20,316 bases of DNA from RGIG1995 sp045126815 (GTDB lineage Bacteria; Bacillota; Clostridia; Oscillospirales; CAG-272). Shown piece by piece: positions 14,342-20,316 of this stretch (within the stretch, counting starts at the first letter, position 1; every line of letters begins with the position of its first letter). A model generated the notes under the pieces. It worked only from the letters and a program-made list of their open reading frames with translations, ran no database searches and was not told where the DNA came from. The position numbers and the translations under genes were made by a program. The stretch spans positions 1 to 20,316 of the forward strand of contig JBGVPD010000031.1 in assembly GCA_045126815.1 (NCBI GenBank), in the 5' to 3' direction.

Positions 14342-15055
14342 TTATTCGTTATTACCCTCAACTATAACCCTTTTGGTAGACTCTAAAAACTCTTTTATAC
14401 CCTCACATTCTTCTCTTACCGAGTCTTTCGTGCTTGAACGGAAGGCTTCAGCATCCATTGATACCTTTTTCAACTCTTCGGCAAACTGAACCGTTTTTGT
14501 AATAATTTCATTCGTGTACTTATCGTTAACCTCGCAAAGTCTGTCGTAAACGTTGTTTATCATTTCATTTGATGCAACTCTTGCTCTGAGATTTGCTTCG
14601 CTAACAATGCTTTCTGCCTTTGCATTTGCGCTTACTATCATCGAACCTATCTGTTCGCTTACTTTGTCATACTTGCTTGATTTTTCATACAGTTCAGCAT
14701 TATCTTCATTAACCTTTTCAAGCTCGGTAATTCTGTCACGTAAAACCGCATTTTCCTTGACGATCTCTTCTTTTTCGCCGTTAAGCTTGTCAACTGTATT
14801 TCTGAGCTCGGATATTATATTTTCGGCTTTTTCTGCGTTCTCTTTCAGTTCTTTGTTTTCTTCAAGAGAAAGTTCGCCCTTTTCCTCTAATTCTTCCTCA
14901 AGCTCTTTTATCTTCTTTTCGAGTTTCGCTATCTTTTCTTTATTTTCAGTATCTTCGTTATGATATTTCGTGCTGAGCATTTCGATATAGCTGTTCACGT
15001 CCTCTTTGTTATATCCGCCGATAGCACTTCTAAATTTTGTCTTTTTATCTCCCAT
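14342..15055 (-). CDS. DivIVA-like coiled-coil protein
   Basis: A 237-residue soluble protein. The N-terminal segment (KFRSAIGGYNKEDVNSYIEML, with that G-Y-N-K-E-D-V turn) matches the membrane-curvature domain of DivIVA/GpsB-type proteins. Residues 35-130 are a highly charged coiled coil rich in Glu and Lys. The last 100 residues form a second helical region with an Ala-rich stretch (SANAKAESIVSEANLRA) like the tail of many clostridial DivIVA paralogs. Such proteins mark poles or division sites. Start: the frame is open to 15127, but ATG 15055 has GAGGT upstream and lies after a good promoter at 15099-15127, so the longer form is rejected. It is not next to the usual division cluster, so it is more likely a DivIVA paralog than the main DivIVA. 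Confidence 0.75.
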   Translation of the reverse strand: MGDKKTKFRSAIGGYNKEDVNSYIEMLSTKYHNEDTENKEKIAKLEKKIKELEEELEEKGELSLEENKELKENAEKAENIISELRNTVDKLNGEKEEIVKENAVLRDRITELEKVNEDNAELYEKSSKYDKVSEQIGSMIVSANAKAESIVSEANLRARVASNEMINNVYDRLCEVNDKYTNEIITKTVQFAEELKKVSMDAEAFRSSTKDSVREECEGIKEFLESTKRVIVEGNNE

Positions 15056-15098
15056 AAAACGAGACCTCATTTCGTAAATTTTATTTACCAATACTATG

Positions 15099-15127
15099 AT
15101 TTTATCACAAAGGCTCACTTTTTGCAA
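15099..15127 (-). promoter_or_regulatory. Promoter of the DivIVA-like-XRE unit
   Basis: Minus-strand -35 TTGCAA (15122-15127) and -10 TAAAAT (15099-15104) with a 17-base spacer. Transcription would start near 15092, inside the rejected N-terminal extension of the reading frame. Confidence 0.7.
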
Positions 15128-15196
15128 CCAAATTAACGTTTTTTCTTCAAAAAACTCCCCAATATATATTAGATTTTAGTTATTTACCGTATTTAC

Positions 15197-15225
15197 TTGA
15201 ATTTTTTTACAGAAAATGATATTAT
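15197..15225 (+). promoter_or_regulatory. Promoter of the pantothenate-kinase-like gene
   Basis: -35 TTGAAT (15197-15202) and -10 TATTAT (15220-15225) with a 17-base spacer. The start near 15232 leaves no leader for the ATG at 15234 and so favours ATG 15264. Confidence 0.7.
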
Positions 15226-15263
15226 GTTTGTAAATGAAGAACATTAAAAAGGCGGTTCACAAA

Positions 15264-16094
15264 ATGGCTAAATACGTAATCGGAATAGATGTTGGCGGAA
15301 GTACCACGAAGATCGTGGGATTTGACGAGAATAAAAAACTTATTAATCCTCTTTTTGTCAGAGCAACAGACCAAATAACGTCAATATACGGAGCTTTTGG
15401 TAAGTTTACATTGGAAAACTCAATAGAACTTAACGAGATCAGCCGCGTTATGATGACAGGTGTTGGCTCAACGTTTGTTACAAAACCGCTTTATGGGTTA
15501 AAATGCGAGAGCGTACCCGAATTTCAGTGCGTGGGCAAAGGCGGACTTTATTTGTCGGGCCTTAAAGAAGCTATAGTAGTAAGTCTCGGTACGGGTACGG
15601 CATTAGTTTACTCCAAAGAAGGTAACGTTATTGACTACCTCGGCGGCACGGGTGTTGGCGGAGGTACTCTTATGGGACTCAGCAAACAGCTTTTAAAAAT
15701 GGACGAGATAGACCATATAGTTGAATTGGCGAAAGACGGCGATTTGAATAACATCGACCTTAGAATTAAAGATATATCCAACCAATCGGATTTCGGCGGA
15801 TTGCCCGAGATAATGACGGCGGCTAACTTTGGAAAAATAAGCGATATGGCAACCAAGAGCGACGTAGCATTGGGTATTATTAATATGGTGTTTGAAGTTG
15901 CAGGTATGCTTGCCGTATTTGCCGCAAGAAATCACAACATAAAAGATATCGTACTTACGGGTAACTTAACAAAAGTACCTCAAAGCAAAGAGATCTTCGA
16001 CACACTTAACAATATGTTTGGAGTAAATTTTGTTATTCCGCAGTATTCGCAGTTCAGCACGGTTATCGGCGCTGCACTTTCAGCACAAGAATAA
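15264..16094 (+). CDS. Type II pantothenate kinase-like protein
   Basis: A 276-residue member of the actin-like ATPase fold, expected to phosphorylate pantothenate in the first step of coenzyme A synthesis. The phosphate-1 loop IGIDVGGSTTK lies at residues 6-16, MTGVGS near 70, the phosphate-2 loop VVSLGTGTA at about 120-128, and GGTGVGGGTLMGLS directly after it, which is typical of the type II (CoaW/eukaryote-like) kinases. The adenosine motif VLTGNLTKVP lies near 235. ATG 15264 is chosen because GGCGG lies eight bases upstream; an in-frame ATG at 15234 lacks a site and sits at the transcription start. It is a single-gene unit with its own promoter and terminator. Related BadF/HgdC-type ATPase activators are less likely, since the cluster cysteines are absent. 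Confidence 0.85.
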   Translation: MAKYVIGIDVGGSTTKIVGFDENKKLINPLFVRATDQITSIYGAFGKFTLENSIELNEISRVMMTGVGSTFVTKPLYGLKCESVPEFQCVGKGGLYLSGLKEAIVVSLGTGTALVYSKEGNVIDYLGGTGVGGGTLMGLSKQLLKMDEIDHIVELAKDGDLNNIDLRIKDISNQSDFGGLPEIMTAANFGKISDMATKSDVALGIINMVFEVAGMLAVFAARNHNIKDIVLTGNLTKVPQSKEIFDTLNNMFGVNFVIPQYSQFSTVIGAALSAQE

Positions 16095-16101
16095 TTATCA
16101 T

Positions 16102-16134
16102 AAGAAAAACGCAAATTTGCGTTTTTCTTTTTTT
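16102..16134 (+). terminator. Terminator of the pantothenate-kinase-like gene
   Basis: A perfect 28-base palindrome (16102-16129; AAGAAAAACGCAAA and its complement) followed by TTTTT, eight bases past the stop. Confidence 0.9.
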
Positions 16135-16135
16135 C

Positions 16136-16262
16136 ACCAACAATATTGGATGAAAAATTGCTTTCCTTTCTAATTTGTAGGGGGCGACGTCCACGAGAAC
16201 CCCCAAACCTTACTACGTGCGGTTCGGGGAACCCCTATCACGACGCCCCGTTAAAACATACT
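16136..16262 (-). repeat. GC-core repeat unit interrupted by the 45-base hairpin element
   Basis: Minus-orientation unit of the family at 15-205: lead motif near 16137-16150, then the GC core. The core is split between gacgtc (16186-16191) and cacgacgccccg (16239-16250) by about 48 bases containing the 45-base hairpin element. Confidence 0.8.
16192..16236 (+). repeat. 45-base hairpin element, copy 2
   Basis: The arms ACCCCCAAACC and GGTTCGGGGAACCCC form the hairpin. It is inserted inside the GC core of the larger repeat; compare the uninterrupted core at 20216-20238. Confidence 0.8.
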
Positions 16263-16470
16263 TTTTTACGTTTTAAAACATCTTAAACAAACATCAATTA
16301 CAATCCTAATAAACTGATAAACCGTCTTAAATAAAACATAAGCTTTACACAAACAAAAAACAATCCCTCGACGGCATATTTCCCGTCTTGTGTGAGCATA
16401 ACCCGACCTAAACAGATTAAAAATCTTATATTTATGTACGATGCAGTGAAACAAAGCGTTTAGGGGGTAG
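16263..16470. other. AT-rich spacer, no gene seen
   Basis: About 200 bases between repeat blocks. One small hairpin, GACGG-(9 bases)-CCGTC near 16370-16390, is visible. The minus-strand open frame across it has no ribosome binding site and begins inside a palindrome. I checked by eye for 6S, SRP, RNase P and common riboswitch signatures and saw none. Confidence 0.4.
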
Positions 16471-16475
16471 GGTTC

Positions 16476-16553
16476 AAAGGGAGGGGGGAATCGCAACCCC
16501 TCTCCCTTTTGGCGACTTCTTTGGTTACTTTCTTGTCGCAGCAAGAAAGTAAC
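16476..16553. repeat. Double-hairpin repeat
   Basis: The first hairpin is AAAGGGAG-GGGG with CCCC-T-CTCCCTTT (16476-16509). The second is a perfect 12-base stem, GTTACTTTCTTG (16524-16535) with CAAGAAAGTAAC (16542-16553). The second hairpin recurs, cut by the window edge, at 20298-20316 in the opposite orientation. Confidence 0.75.
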
Positions 16554-16770
16554 ATAAAAAGTAAGTAAGTAAGTAAAGTTTTTTTATTCCAATAATGTCA
16601 GAAAAGTTTATAATACGGGGCGTCGGGGACGTCGCCCCCTACCAGTTAGGAGGGGAAGTGATTTTTAAGACAATTTTATTGGCGAAAACCGTTTATAAAA
16701 CAGGAGAACACAGTTCTCCCCTACCAGTTTGAATTCAAAATAATCTTAATCCAATATTGTTAGCGAAAAA
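16554..16770 (+). repeat. GC-core repeat units, plus orientation
   Basis: Lead motifs begin at 16590, 16671 and 16752, 81 bases apart. The first unit has the standard GC core; in the second the core is replaced by a smaller palindrome (caggagaacacagttctccc). Together with 16536-16553 the first unit closely matches the reverse complement of 20201-20316. A gtaa microsatellite lies at 16560-16576. Confidence 0.8.
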
Positions 16771-16795
16771 ATTTAGTTCTTATCATTTTTAAAAT

Positions 16796-16826
16796 AAAAA
16801 CACCACTCGTTTTGAGTGGTATTTTT
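16796..16826 (-). terminator. Terminator of the mazF-like gene
   Basis: ACCACTC pairs with GAGTGGT around GTTTT, flanked by AAAAA and TTTTT after one mismatched position. It lies nine bases beyond the minus-strand toxin gene stop. Confidence 0.85.
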
Positions 16827-16834
16827 TTGTTTCT

Positions 16835-17236
16835 TTAACCTACGTTTGTGCCCGTCTGCACCCCAACGGCGCTTGGCGGCGTAACCCCTTGCGTCGTCAG
16901 ACCGAACGATACCGACAACGCATCGTTCACCTGCTGCATAACGTCACTGTCAAGATGTCCCATTTTTTCTTTTAACCTTTTTTTATCTATCGTACGTATC
17001 TGTTCAAGCAATATAACGGAATCTTTTGCAAGTCCGAATTGTGATGCGTATACATCTATGTGAGTGGGCATTTTCGATTTGCTGAGTTTGCTCGTTATCG
17101 CTGCCGCTATAACCGTTGGACTGTATTTATTGCCTACGTCATTCTGTATTATCAAAACCGGTCGAAGTCCGCCTTGTTCGCTTCCCACAACCGGACTTAA
17201 ATCCGCATAATAGATATCTCCGCGTTTTACCGTCAA
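16835..17236 (-). CDS. MazF/PemK-type endoribonuclease toxin (EndoA-like)
   Basis: A small sequence-specific mRNA interferase of about 133 residues. The family core is near-complete: VKRGDIYYADLSPVVGSEQGG, then RPVLIIQND with the catalytic Arg, AAITSK with the catalytic Thr, PTHIDV, and DSVILLEQIRTIDKKRL. It is closest to Firmicutes EndoA. Start: ATG 17254 is in frame but has no ribosome binding site, while TTG 17236 begins exactly where the family begins (TVKRGD) and has GGAG 12 bases upstream. I prefer the TTG with reservations. A low-complexity tail rich in Thr, Gly, Pro and Val (about 20 residues) extends past the usual end. No MazE-like antitoxin gene is found upstream or downstream, which is unusual for this family. 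Confidence 0.88.
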   Translation of the reverse strand: MTVKRGDIYYADLSPVVGSEQGGLRPVLIIQNDVGNKYSPTVIAAAITSKLSKSKMPTHIDVYASQFGLAKDSVILLEQIRTIDKKRLKEKMGHLDSDVMQQVNDALSVSFGLTTQGVTPPSAVGVQTGTNVG

Positions 17237-17254
17237 GATAAATTCACACTCCAT

Positions 17255-17541
17255 TTTTTTATTTACGTCTTACAAAAATATTTTTGCCACATTTCCTTGT
17301 TTTTTAATCACACTTTTTGAATATTAATTTTATTTTTTCGAGAGAAACAAAATACATTTTTATTCCCCTCTTTATTATAATATTACTCCGAGCGCCCAAA
17401 AGTGCTTAAAAAACATATCAAAAAATATGACTCCATTTTTCCCCAAAACTCTAAATCTAACACGAAATTTTCGGGAAATAACGCAATATCAACTTTTACT
17501 ATCTTCCCCGTCAAAATAAATTATTATACGCCTATCAGATG
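17255..17541. other. AT-rich divergent intergenic region
   Basis: About 290 bases between the toxin gene and spoIIE. There is no credible small antitoxin gene on either strand; the short plus-strand open frame at 17402-17590 lacks a ribosome binding site and is AT-rich noise. A minus-strand TATAAT at 17374-17379 may serve the toxin gene, but its -35 is poor. Confidence 0.4.
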
Positions 17542-17574
17542 CCGACAAACATTTTTCCTTGTAAGATGTAAAAT
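17542..17574 (+). promoter_or_regulatory. Candidate spoIIE promoter with wide spacer
   Basis: -10 TAAAAT lies at 17569-17574. The best -35-like match is CCGACA at 17542-17547, 21 bases away. GCCGACA (17541-17547) also matches a reversed Spo0A box (TTCGACA) at five of seven positions. In Bacillus subtilis the spoIIE promoter is a Spo0A-activated sigma-A promoter with an over-long spacer, so the arrangement is suggestive. Confidence 0.4.
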
Positions 17575-17577
17575 TGT

Positions 17578-17591
17578 TTTACTCGAGTAAA
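17578..17591. promoter_or_regulatory. 14-base palindrome in the spoIIE leader
   Basis: TTTACTCGAGTAAA is a perfect dyad next to the presumed transcription start. It could be an operator or a short leader hairpin. Confidence 0.4.
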
Positions 17592-17616
17592 CAAAAAAAT
17601 ATAACGGAGGTTTAAA

Positions 17617-19992
17617 ATGGACGGCAAAAAAACCGACACGGAAAAGTCGGTAAAAAGAGCGATTACTAATTATTTCAGTACGTATTTCGAAGACTTGCCT
17701 AAAACTAAAGACGAACTGATCAAAGACCTGCCGAAATACATAAAAAGCGCCCTTCTTATAACGGCTAATACGTTTATCGGCTATCTTTTCGGATCTATAA
17801 CTCTTGCCTATTCTTCACTCCCATTAGGCCACGCATATCTGTGCTCGGCTAAGAAATACGCCTTTTTCGTGTATTTGGGATTGCTCGTTTCTGCGGCTAA
17901 CGAAAAAACGGGACTTGCCTTACCGCTTTTTCTTATATATACTGCAGTTTTTTTGGCAAGAATTCTTATCTACCGCAACGTCGGTATGGTTGACAAATCT
18001 TTTAAGCTTTTTGACGAGGATATAAAATATAAACTGCTCTTCGGTTTCAGCGGCTCACTTTTGGTCAGCGCATACCGTATGGCTTACTTCGGATTTCTGT
18101 ACTACGATATAATAGGGGGACTTTTTGAAATTGCAACTGTTCCTCTTCTCATAAAAATGTACGATTACACCAATGACGCAGAGTATAAATTCAGCGTACG
18201 ACGGGAAATAGGACTTATTGCAATATTGGCATCAATATCATTGTCTCTGTCTGATGTTTATATTTTTGGATTTTCGATCGGCTCTATTGCCGTAACGGCA
18301 ATCGCCCTTTACATATCCAAAACCGCAGGTTCTATGAGGGGGGGAGTTTACGGGCTGATATGCGGACTTTTTTGCAACGTGCCTATGGCACCCGTTTTTG
18401 CAATAATCGGTATGACGGCTGGGGTACTTTGGAGATTGGGAAACGCGGCTGCATTGGCAATTTCGTGCATGGTGGGCATTATGTGCGGTATCTACGTTGA
18501 CGGTTGGCAGGGGCTTACATATTTCGTACCCGAGTTTTTGTTTACGTCTATAATCTTTTTACCCTTTGCCCAGTTCGGCTGGTTGCCTAAATTAAAACTA
18601 TACACAGACGGTATTTCACCCACCGACGACGCCGATATCAGTCTTATGTTAGCCGAAAAAAGACGAAAAGATACCGAAAAACGCTTTGAAGCCCTATCAA
18701 ACGCCTTTTCCGATCTATCCGAAGTCTTTTACACGTTAAGCGACAGAGTTAAAAGACCGAGTATCATCGATACTCGGCAAATTTGCGACGATATTTGCGA
18801 CACATACTGTCCAAAATGCGTCTATAGACGTACTTGCTGGGAAAAAGAATATTCGTCAACCCAAGATGTTTTTTCAAAAATAGCTAAGGCTTTATGTGAT
18901 AAGGGGTATGTTGAAACGAATACAGTACCAAGCTATATGTCACAAAGATGTCGCAATATGGACAGAATGTTGGAAAAAATAAACGATACTCACGCTGAAT
19001 TGTTAGAAAGGATGATCAAGCAAAACAAAACCGAAATATTTGCTATGGACTATGAGTCTATGGCTCATTTGTTGACTTCGGCAGTTAAAATAAACTGCGA
19101 GGAATTTTTACCGGACGAAATTTTAAGGGACAAGCTTACCGAGGCTATTCGGAAAATACGTTTCAGCGCCCGAAGTGTTTGCGTCTACGGAAAAAGAAAA
19201 AAATCTATTCACGTCAGCGGTGTGGATATTACTTCAATGAAAATGTCATCAAATGAGATCAGAACTTGTTTTGAAAATATATGCTCGGCAAAACTAACAC
19301 CGCCCTCTTTTTCGGTTGACGGCGACTACATAACGATGAATCTTGAATCGGAAAGAAGATTTAACGCCGAATATGCGGCAGCGTCAAACACAAAGCATAA
19401 CGAAAAATTTTGCGGTGACCTTATATGTATGTTCGAAAATGGGCACGACTACTTTTATTCACTCATAAGCGACGGTATGGGAAGCGGCAGAGAGGCGGCG
19501 TTAACGTCACGTCTTTGCGGTATCTTTCTCAAAAAAATGCTTATGGCGGGAAACAGCAAACCCGTCGCTATGGAAATGCTCAACAACTTTATAAGGAGTA
19601 AAAACACCGAGTGTTTTTCTACCGTCGACCTGCTTGAAATAGACTTGCTTAACGGAAAAGCTTGTTTTGTCAAGAGCGGCGCCGTTGCATCCTACGTGCT
19701 CAGAGGGGATAAGATCTTCAGGATAAATTCCAACACCATGCCGGTGGGAATAACAAAAGAAATTAACGCTGAAGAAGTAAATTTTGCACTGGAAAGCGGT
19801 GACGTTATAGTTATGGTAAGCGACGGTGTCGGTCAGTCTTCGCAAGATATGGTAAGGGTGAGCGATATTCTTACGTATTCGTGGGAAGACGACCTTCAAA
19901 AAATGGCTGATAAGATACTGGAAAGCGCTGTAAGCAATAACACGCGTTCAGATGATATCAGCGTTGGAATAATCAGGGTAAAGGAGATATAA
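17617..19992 (+). CDS. spoIIE: Stage II sporulation protein E, PP2C-type phosphatase
   Basis: A 791-residue membrane phosphatase that dephosphorylates SpoIIAA to release sigma-F in the forespore and also takes part in polar septation. Residues 1-40 are cytoplasmic. About ten membrane segments run from 42 to 325. A central region (330-580) includes the cysteine cluster C-x3-C-x3-C-x2-C-x5-C (ICDDICDTYCPKCVYRRTC). The C-terminal PP2C domain (about 590-790) has the metal-binding SDGMGSG, the SGAVASYVLR strand and VMVSDGVGQS. Length is close to the Bacillus protein (827). ATG 17617 has a perfect GGAGG six bases upstream. It is a single-gene unit with its own terminator. Its presence indicates an organism with the sporulation pathway. 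Confidence 0.97.
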   Translation: MDGKKTDTEKSVKRAITNYFSTYFEDLPKTKDELIKDLPKYIKSALLITANTFIGYLFGSITLAYSSLPLGHAYLCSAKKYAFFVYLGLLVSAANEKTGLALPLFLIYTAVFLARILIYRNVGMVDKSFKLFDEDIKYKLLFGFSGSLLVSAYRMAYFGFLYYDIIGGLFEIATVPLLIKMYDYTNDAEYKFSVRREIGLIAILASISLSLSDVYIFGFSIGSIAVTAIALYISKTAGSMRGGVYGLICGLFCNVPMAPVFAIIGMTAGVLWRLGNAAALAISCMVGIMCGIYVDGWQGLTYFVPEFLFTSIIFLPFAQFGWLPKLKLYTDGISPTDDADISLMLAEKRRKDTEKRFEALSNAFSDLSEVFYTLSDRVKRPSIIDTRQICDDICDTYCPKCVYRRTCWEKEYSSTQDVFSKIAKALCDKGYVETNTVPSYMSQRCRNMDRMLEKINDTHAELLERMIKQNKTEIFAMDYESMAHLLTSAVKINCEEFLPDEILRDKLTEAIRKIRFSARSVCVYGKRKKSIHVSGVDITSMKMSSNEIRTCFENICSAKLTPPSFSVDGDYITMNLESERRFNAEYAAASNTKHNEKFCGDLICMFENGHDYFYSLISDGMGSGREAALTSRLCGIFLKKMLMAGNSKPVAMEMLNNFIRSKNTECFSTVDLLEIDLLNGKACFVKSGAVASYVLRGDKIFRINSNTMPVGITKEINAEEVNFALESGDVIVMVSDGVGQSSQDMVRVSDILTYSWEDDLQKMADKILESAVSNNTRSDDISVGIIRVKEI

Positions 19993-19995
19993 CAT

Positions 19996-20027
19996 AAAAA
20001 TGTGTTGGTTTTTGCCAACACATTTTT
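19996..20027 (+). terminator. Terminator of spoIIE
   Basis: AAAAATGTGTTGG (19996-20008) pairs perfectly with CCAACACATTTTT (20015-20027), starting three bases past the stop codon. Confidence 0.92.
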
Positions 20028-20316
20028 GGGTTTTCGCCAATATTATCGGTTTAAAAAATTACTTCCCCTCCTAACTGGTAGGGGACGGCGCACACGAGAA
20101 CCCCCAAACCTTACGACGTGCGGTTTGGGGAACCCCTACCTCGACGTCCCGCTATTTCATACGTTTTTCGCCAAAAATATTGGAATAAAAAATACTTACC
20201 CTCCTAACTTGGTAGGGGGCGACGTCCTCGACGCCCCGTTTTATAAACTTTTCTGACATTATTGGAATAAAAATAACTTACCTTACTTTCTTTTTATGTT
20301 ACTTTCTTGCTGCGAC
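20028..20316 (-). repeat. GC-core repeat units, minus orientation, running off the window
   Basis: Two units and part of a third structure. The first has its core interrupted by the 45-base hairpin element; the second (core at 20216-20238) is uninterrupted. The last 115 bases match the reverse complement of 16536-16655 closely, ending within the GTTACTTTCTTG hairpin at the window edge. No gene is present. Confidence 0.85.
20093..20137 (+). repeat. 45-base hairpin element, copy 3
   Basis: Same 45-base hairpin as at 16192-16236, differing at only a few positions, and again inserted inside the GC core of a larger repeat unit. Confidence 0.8.

Noticed and set aside
15056..15127. 24-residue N-terminal extension of the DivIVA-like protein
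   Set aside because: The extension overlaps a good promoter; ATG 15055 has its own ribosome binding site and begins at the conserved domain.
16266..16544. Minus-strand open frame of 92 codons
   Set aside because: It starts inside the GTTACTTTCTTG palindrome, lacks a ribosome binding site and crosses another hairpin; not supported as a gene.
17255..17616. Hidden MazE-like antitoxin gene upstream of the toxin
   Set aside because: I looked on both strands; only short AT-rich frames without ribosome binding sites are present.
20002..20256. Plus-strand open frame of 84 codons after spoIIE
   Set aside because: It begins in the spoIIE terminator and translates the GC-core repeat and the 45-base element.

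Overview
The window looks like chromosomal DNA of a low-GC, spore-forming Clostridia (Bacillota). Supporting signs are a full-length SpoIIE, AGGAGG-type ribosome binding sites, sigma-A-type promoters with 17-base spacers, a TPP riboswitch, a DivIVA-like protein, and a DUF421/DUF4363 pair. All coding sequences read with the standard code. I see no prophage, CRISPR array, transposase or rRNA. Most genes are housekeeping. The accessory interest is in the intergenic DNA, which is unusually rich in repeats.

Layout from left to right. 1-430 holds tandem and palindromic repeats. 513-5525 is a minus-strand block: a LysM-CAP secreted protein, then an apparent operon (promoter near 5580-5607, terminator at 1251-1286) of a polysaccharide-deacetylase-like protein, hisS and aspS. 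5723-7933 is a plus-strand Lhr-like helicase. 8014-9003 is a TPP-riboswitch unit on the minus strand. It now carries only the C-terminal tail of a thiamine-type ABC transporter ATPase, followed by thiamine pyrophosphokinase; the rest of the transporter operon appears to be deleted. Then come a Nudix ADP-ribose pyrophosphatase and a tRNA-Lys gene (minus), and the DUF421-DUF4363 pair and a YwaF-like membrane protein (plus).

11941-13490 contains a 140-base MITE-like palindrome, a GNAT acetyltransferase and a methyltransferase (minus). It is bounded by inverted copies of a 37-base repeat that sits at gene 3' ends. Next are an XRE-TPR regulator and a DivIVA-like coiled-coil protein (minus), then a type II pantothenate kinase-like protein (plus). 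16135-16790 and 20028-20316 are repeat clusters in inverted orientation. They flank an orphan MazF-type toxin gene (minus) and spoIIE (plus).

The strongest unusual points are: (1) the collapsed thiamine operon, whose riboswitch terminator overlaps the transporter remnant and has a matching antiterminator pairing; (2) a roughly 85-base GC-core repeat family, two copies of which are interrupted by a 45-base hairpin element; (3) the 140-base palindrome, whose arms show compensatory base changes; (4) long inverted repeats around mazF-spoIIE. I did not find a convincing new multi-gene system. All homology statements come from reading the sequence, with no database search.
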